Source: Rhizobium leguminosarum bv. trifolii WSM2297 (GTDB taxonomy: Bacteria > Pseudomonadota > Alphaproteobacteria > Rhizobiales > Rhizobiaceae). From it: 64,000 nt of DNA. The notes beneath the pieces were generated by a model. The model did not search any database, was not told the origin of the DNA, and saw only the letters and a program-made list of their open reading frames with translations. The DNA is taken from contig NZ_JH719395.1 of the NCBI RefSeq assembly GCF_000271845.1, positions 4,221,186 through 4,285,185 of the forward strand. The letters run 5' to 3'. The position numbers and the translations under genes are program-made. Shown one piece after another: positions 62,746 to 64,000 of the stretch; within the stretch, counting starts at the first letter, position 1, and each line of letters opens with the position of its first letter.

Positions 62746-63123
62746 ATGCCTACCATAATCTATGTCGACGACAGCAGGGATGATCTCTTCTATCTCGACT
62801 ATATCCGCAGGAAGCAGCAGATAGAGGTCGATCTATTCTGTTTTTCGACCGCCGAGACGGCGCTTGCGGCGCTGGAGCAGCGCGCCGCGGAAGGCTGGGC
62901 GCTGCCGGAACTGCTGGTCGCCGATCTCTACATGCCGCTCGACAGCGGCATCGCCCTGGTGAGCAGGCTGCGCCGGGACGATCGTTTCAAGGCGATACGG
63001 CTTGCTATCTGCAGCGGCTCGGATGCTGCCGAGGACCGCGCGCGCTCGCTTGAGGCCGGCGCCGATGCCTATCTGGAAAAGCCGCTTGATCTCGCCGGGA
63101 TGATTCTCAATCTTGAGATGTAG
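62746..63123 (+). CDS. Single-domain response regulator
   Basis: A 125-residue receiver starting MPTIIYVDDSRDDLFYLDYI, with phospho-Asp in LLVADLYMPLDSG, Ser in LAICSGSD and Lys in DAYLEKPLD. No output domain. It is transcribed divergently from the membrane kinase and may be another phosphorelay partner. Together with the operon on the minus strand it makes four receivers for two kinases, with no DNA-binding output among them. Confidence 0.9.
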   Translation: MPTIIYVDDSRDDLFYLDYIRRKQQIEVDLFCFSTAETALAALEQRAAEGWALPELLVADLYMPLDSGIALVSRLRRDDRFKAIRLAICSGSDAAEDRARSLEAGADAYLEKPLDLAGMILNLEM

Positions 63124-63598
63124 GAAACGGCGGAGGCCGGTAACCTGTTCTCCGTCCTATGTCCCAACCGTACGACGAACCGCAATTGACAAGGTCGAGC
63201 ACGCATCCCAAGATGCAACCGAAGCGGAGGAAATGATACGAAAAATAAGCGCTGAGAGAACCGATTGACCCGCGTTCGCCGCCACGAACATCAGCCAACC
63301 CCTTAGCTGAATGGGTCTGTCGGCTCTCTCGCGCTTACGTCTGGCACTGCCCTTCCTGCATTCATGGATGTTGAATGCAGGAAGAATACGATACTCAGGT
63401 AAGAACTACTGCCCCTCAGTAAAATCTGCCCGTGCATCATCTGTAGTTGAGATAATTGATGATTTCCGCCTTTGAATGCCGAAAGTCCCCGTTTCGATAT
63501 TCGTCATCAACCGTCTCGCAATTTTTGTAGCTCTTCGCGTTTAAGACGTATATCCCAAGATTTCGGGATCGAGGGCATCGAGGAGAGGAAGAGTGGGA
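63124..63598. promoter_or_regulatory. Intergenic region before the LuxR-type gene
   Basis: About 475 bases without a credible gene. It contains the 13-base perfect inverted repeat at 63352-63384. The part between 63430 and 63560 is AT-richer and likely holds the promoter of the LuxR-type gene. Confidence 0.4.
63352..63384. promoter_or_regulatory. Perfect 13-bp inverted repeat
   Basis: CTTCCTGCATTCA-TGGATGT-TGAATGCAGGAAG. Perfect arms and a seven-base loop, no T-run. It is too long for a classic lux box but could be an operator for the LuxR-type gene 215 bases downstream, or a terminator-like hairpin for the preceding receiver gene. Confidence 0.5.
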
Positions 63599-64000
63599 AT
63601 GAACAACGCCCCGGCAATTCCCTTTCATGCCGGCCCGGAGCTGAGCCGGGCGATCAACCGCACCGATTTTTTCCGGCTGCTCAAGTCTGCGGCGCAGCAC
63701 TACAACTTCGATAATTTCGCGCTCGCCCGCATTTCCGAAGCTTCGGCCCCTTTCGGTGAGCGCGATATCGTCATCACCAATGTCGCCGAGCGGCGTGTCG
63801 GCCTTTTCATCACGACGCTGAAGGAAGCGCTCGGGACCGTCCGAGCAAAGTCCGCCCAGTTTTTGGCAACGCCGGTTCATGGCAGGAGCGCAAGGCCGGA
63901 AGATTTTCGCTCCGATCTCGTTTTCAACGAGTTCCTGGGTGGCGCCTTTCTGTTCATCCCGCTGTTCACCCCGGAAGGGCGGCGCTATTGCCTCGTGCTC
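63599..64000 (+). CDS. LuxR-family regulator, N-terminal part
   Basis: The frame opens at ATG 63599 after GAGGAGAGGAAGAGTGG and stays open to the window end (134 codons). The sequence TDFFRLLKSAAQHYNFDNFA and FALARISEAS resembles the first helices and strand of autoinducer-binding domains of LuxR-type proteins. GGAFLFIPLFTPEGRRYCLV would be a later core strand. The DNA-binding domain lies beyond the window. No lactone-binding residues can be judged from this fragment, so ligand binding is open. Confidence 0.6.
   Translation, partial: MNNAPAIPFHAGPELSRAINRTDFFRLLKSAAQHYNFDNFALARISEASAPFGERDIVITNVAERRVGLFITTLKEALGTVRAKSAQFLATPVHGRSARPEDFRSDLVFNEFLGGAFLFIPLFTPEGRRYCLVL

Overview
The window looks like a chromosomal segment of a Rhizobium species of the leguminosarum/etli type. 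It is GC-rich and carries the alphaproteobacterial murA–DUF2948–hisD–UPF0262–phosphatase–infA–maf–yacG block. It also has a DUF982 gene, RIME-type palindromic elements and a large polyol/sugar catabolic locus. Both ends cut genes: a galE/exoB-like epimerase on the left and a LuxR-type regulator on the right. Everything here was read directly from sequence; no database search was run.

Layout. 1-8.9 kb: end of an epimerase gene, a membrane GGDEF-EAL protein, a 3-hydroxyisobutyryl-CoA hydrolase-like enzyme, a UvrD-type helicase, small envelope or unknown proteins, a RIME-like element and tRNA-Thr. 8.9-14.4 kb: conserved housekeeping block. 14.6-18.1 kb: tRNA-Phe followed by an atypical gene-poor stretch with an orphan Mrr-like nuclease. 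18.1-27.2 kb: an MgtC/DUF4010 membrane protein, an orphan IS3 orfA, and a type I secretion pair (ABC plus HlyD). Next to the pair are two related glycine-rich putative cargo proteins, one built of four tandem repeats, and a LuxR-type regulator with a degenerate receiver.

27.2-45.1 kb is a large catabolic island with two control circuits. A divergent ROK-associated locus encodes an ABC importer with an xylulose-reductase-like SDR on the minus strand. On the plus strand it encodes a ketose 3-epimerase, a ROK regulator, a tagatose-kinase-like PfkB protein, a GatZ/KbaZ (PF08013) protein and two SDRs. The most likely substrates are galactitol, altritol or tagatose. A second operon encodes a DhnA-type aldolase, a Gfo/Idh/MocA protein, a PfkB kinase and a SmoS-like SDR. 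It starts at a promoter flanked by two LacI-type operators and contains two tiny, translationally coupled ORFs. A Zn-dependent dehydrogenase gene and a convergent lacI-family gene end the island.

45.2-50.9 kb carries a frameshifted lipase-like gene and surface-polysaccharide genes: an acyltransferase-SGNH protein, a beta-helix protein and an O-antigen-ligase/polymerase-like protein. 51.3-53.6 kb has two convergent Ku genes without a ligase, and two small proteins. 53.7-58.3 kb holds an OsmC-like protein, an FAD/NAD(P)-binding protein, an EamA transporter and a fused dioxygenase–hydrolase resembling MhqO-MhqD. 58.4-63.1 kb is a phosphorelay cluster: a REC-HK-REC hybrid, two single-domain receivers, and a membrane kinase with a FixL-like PAS domain.
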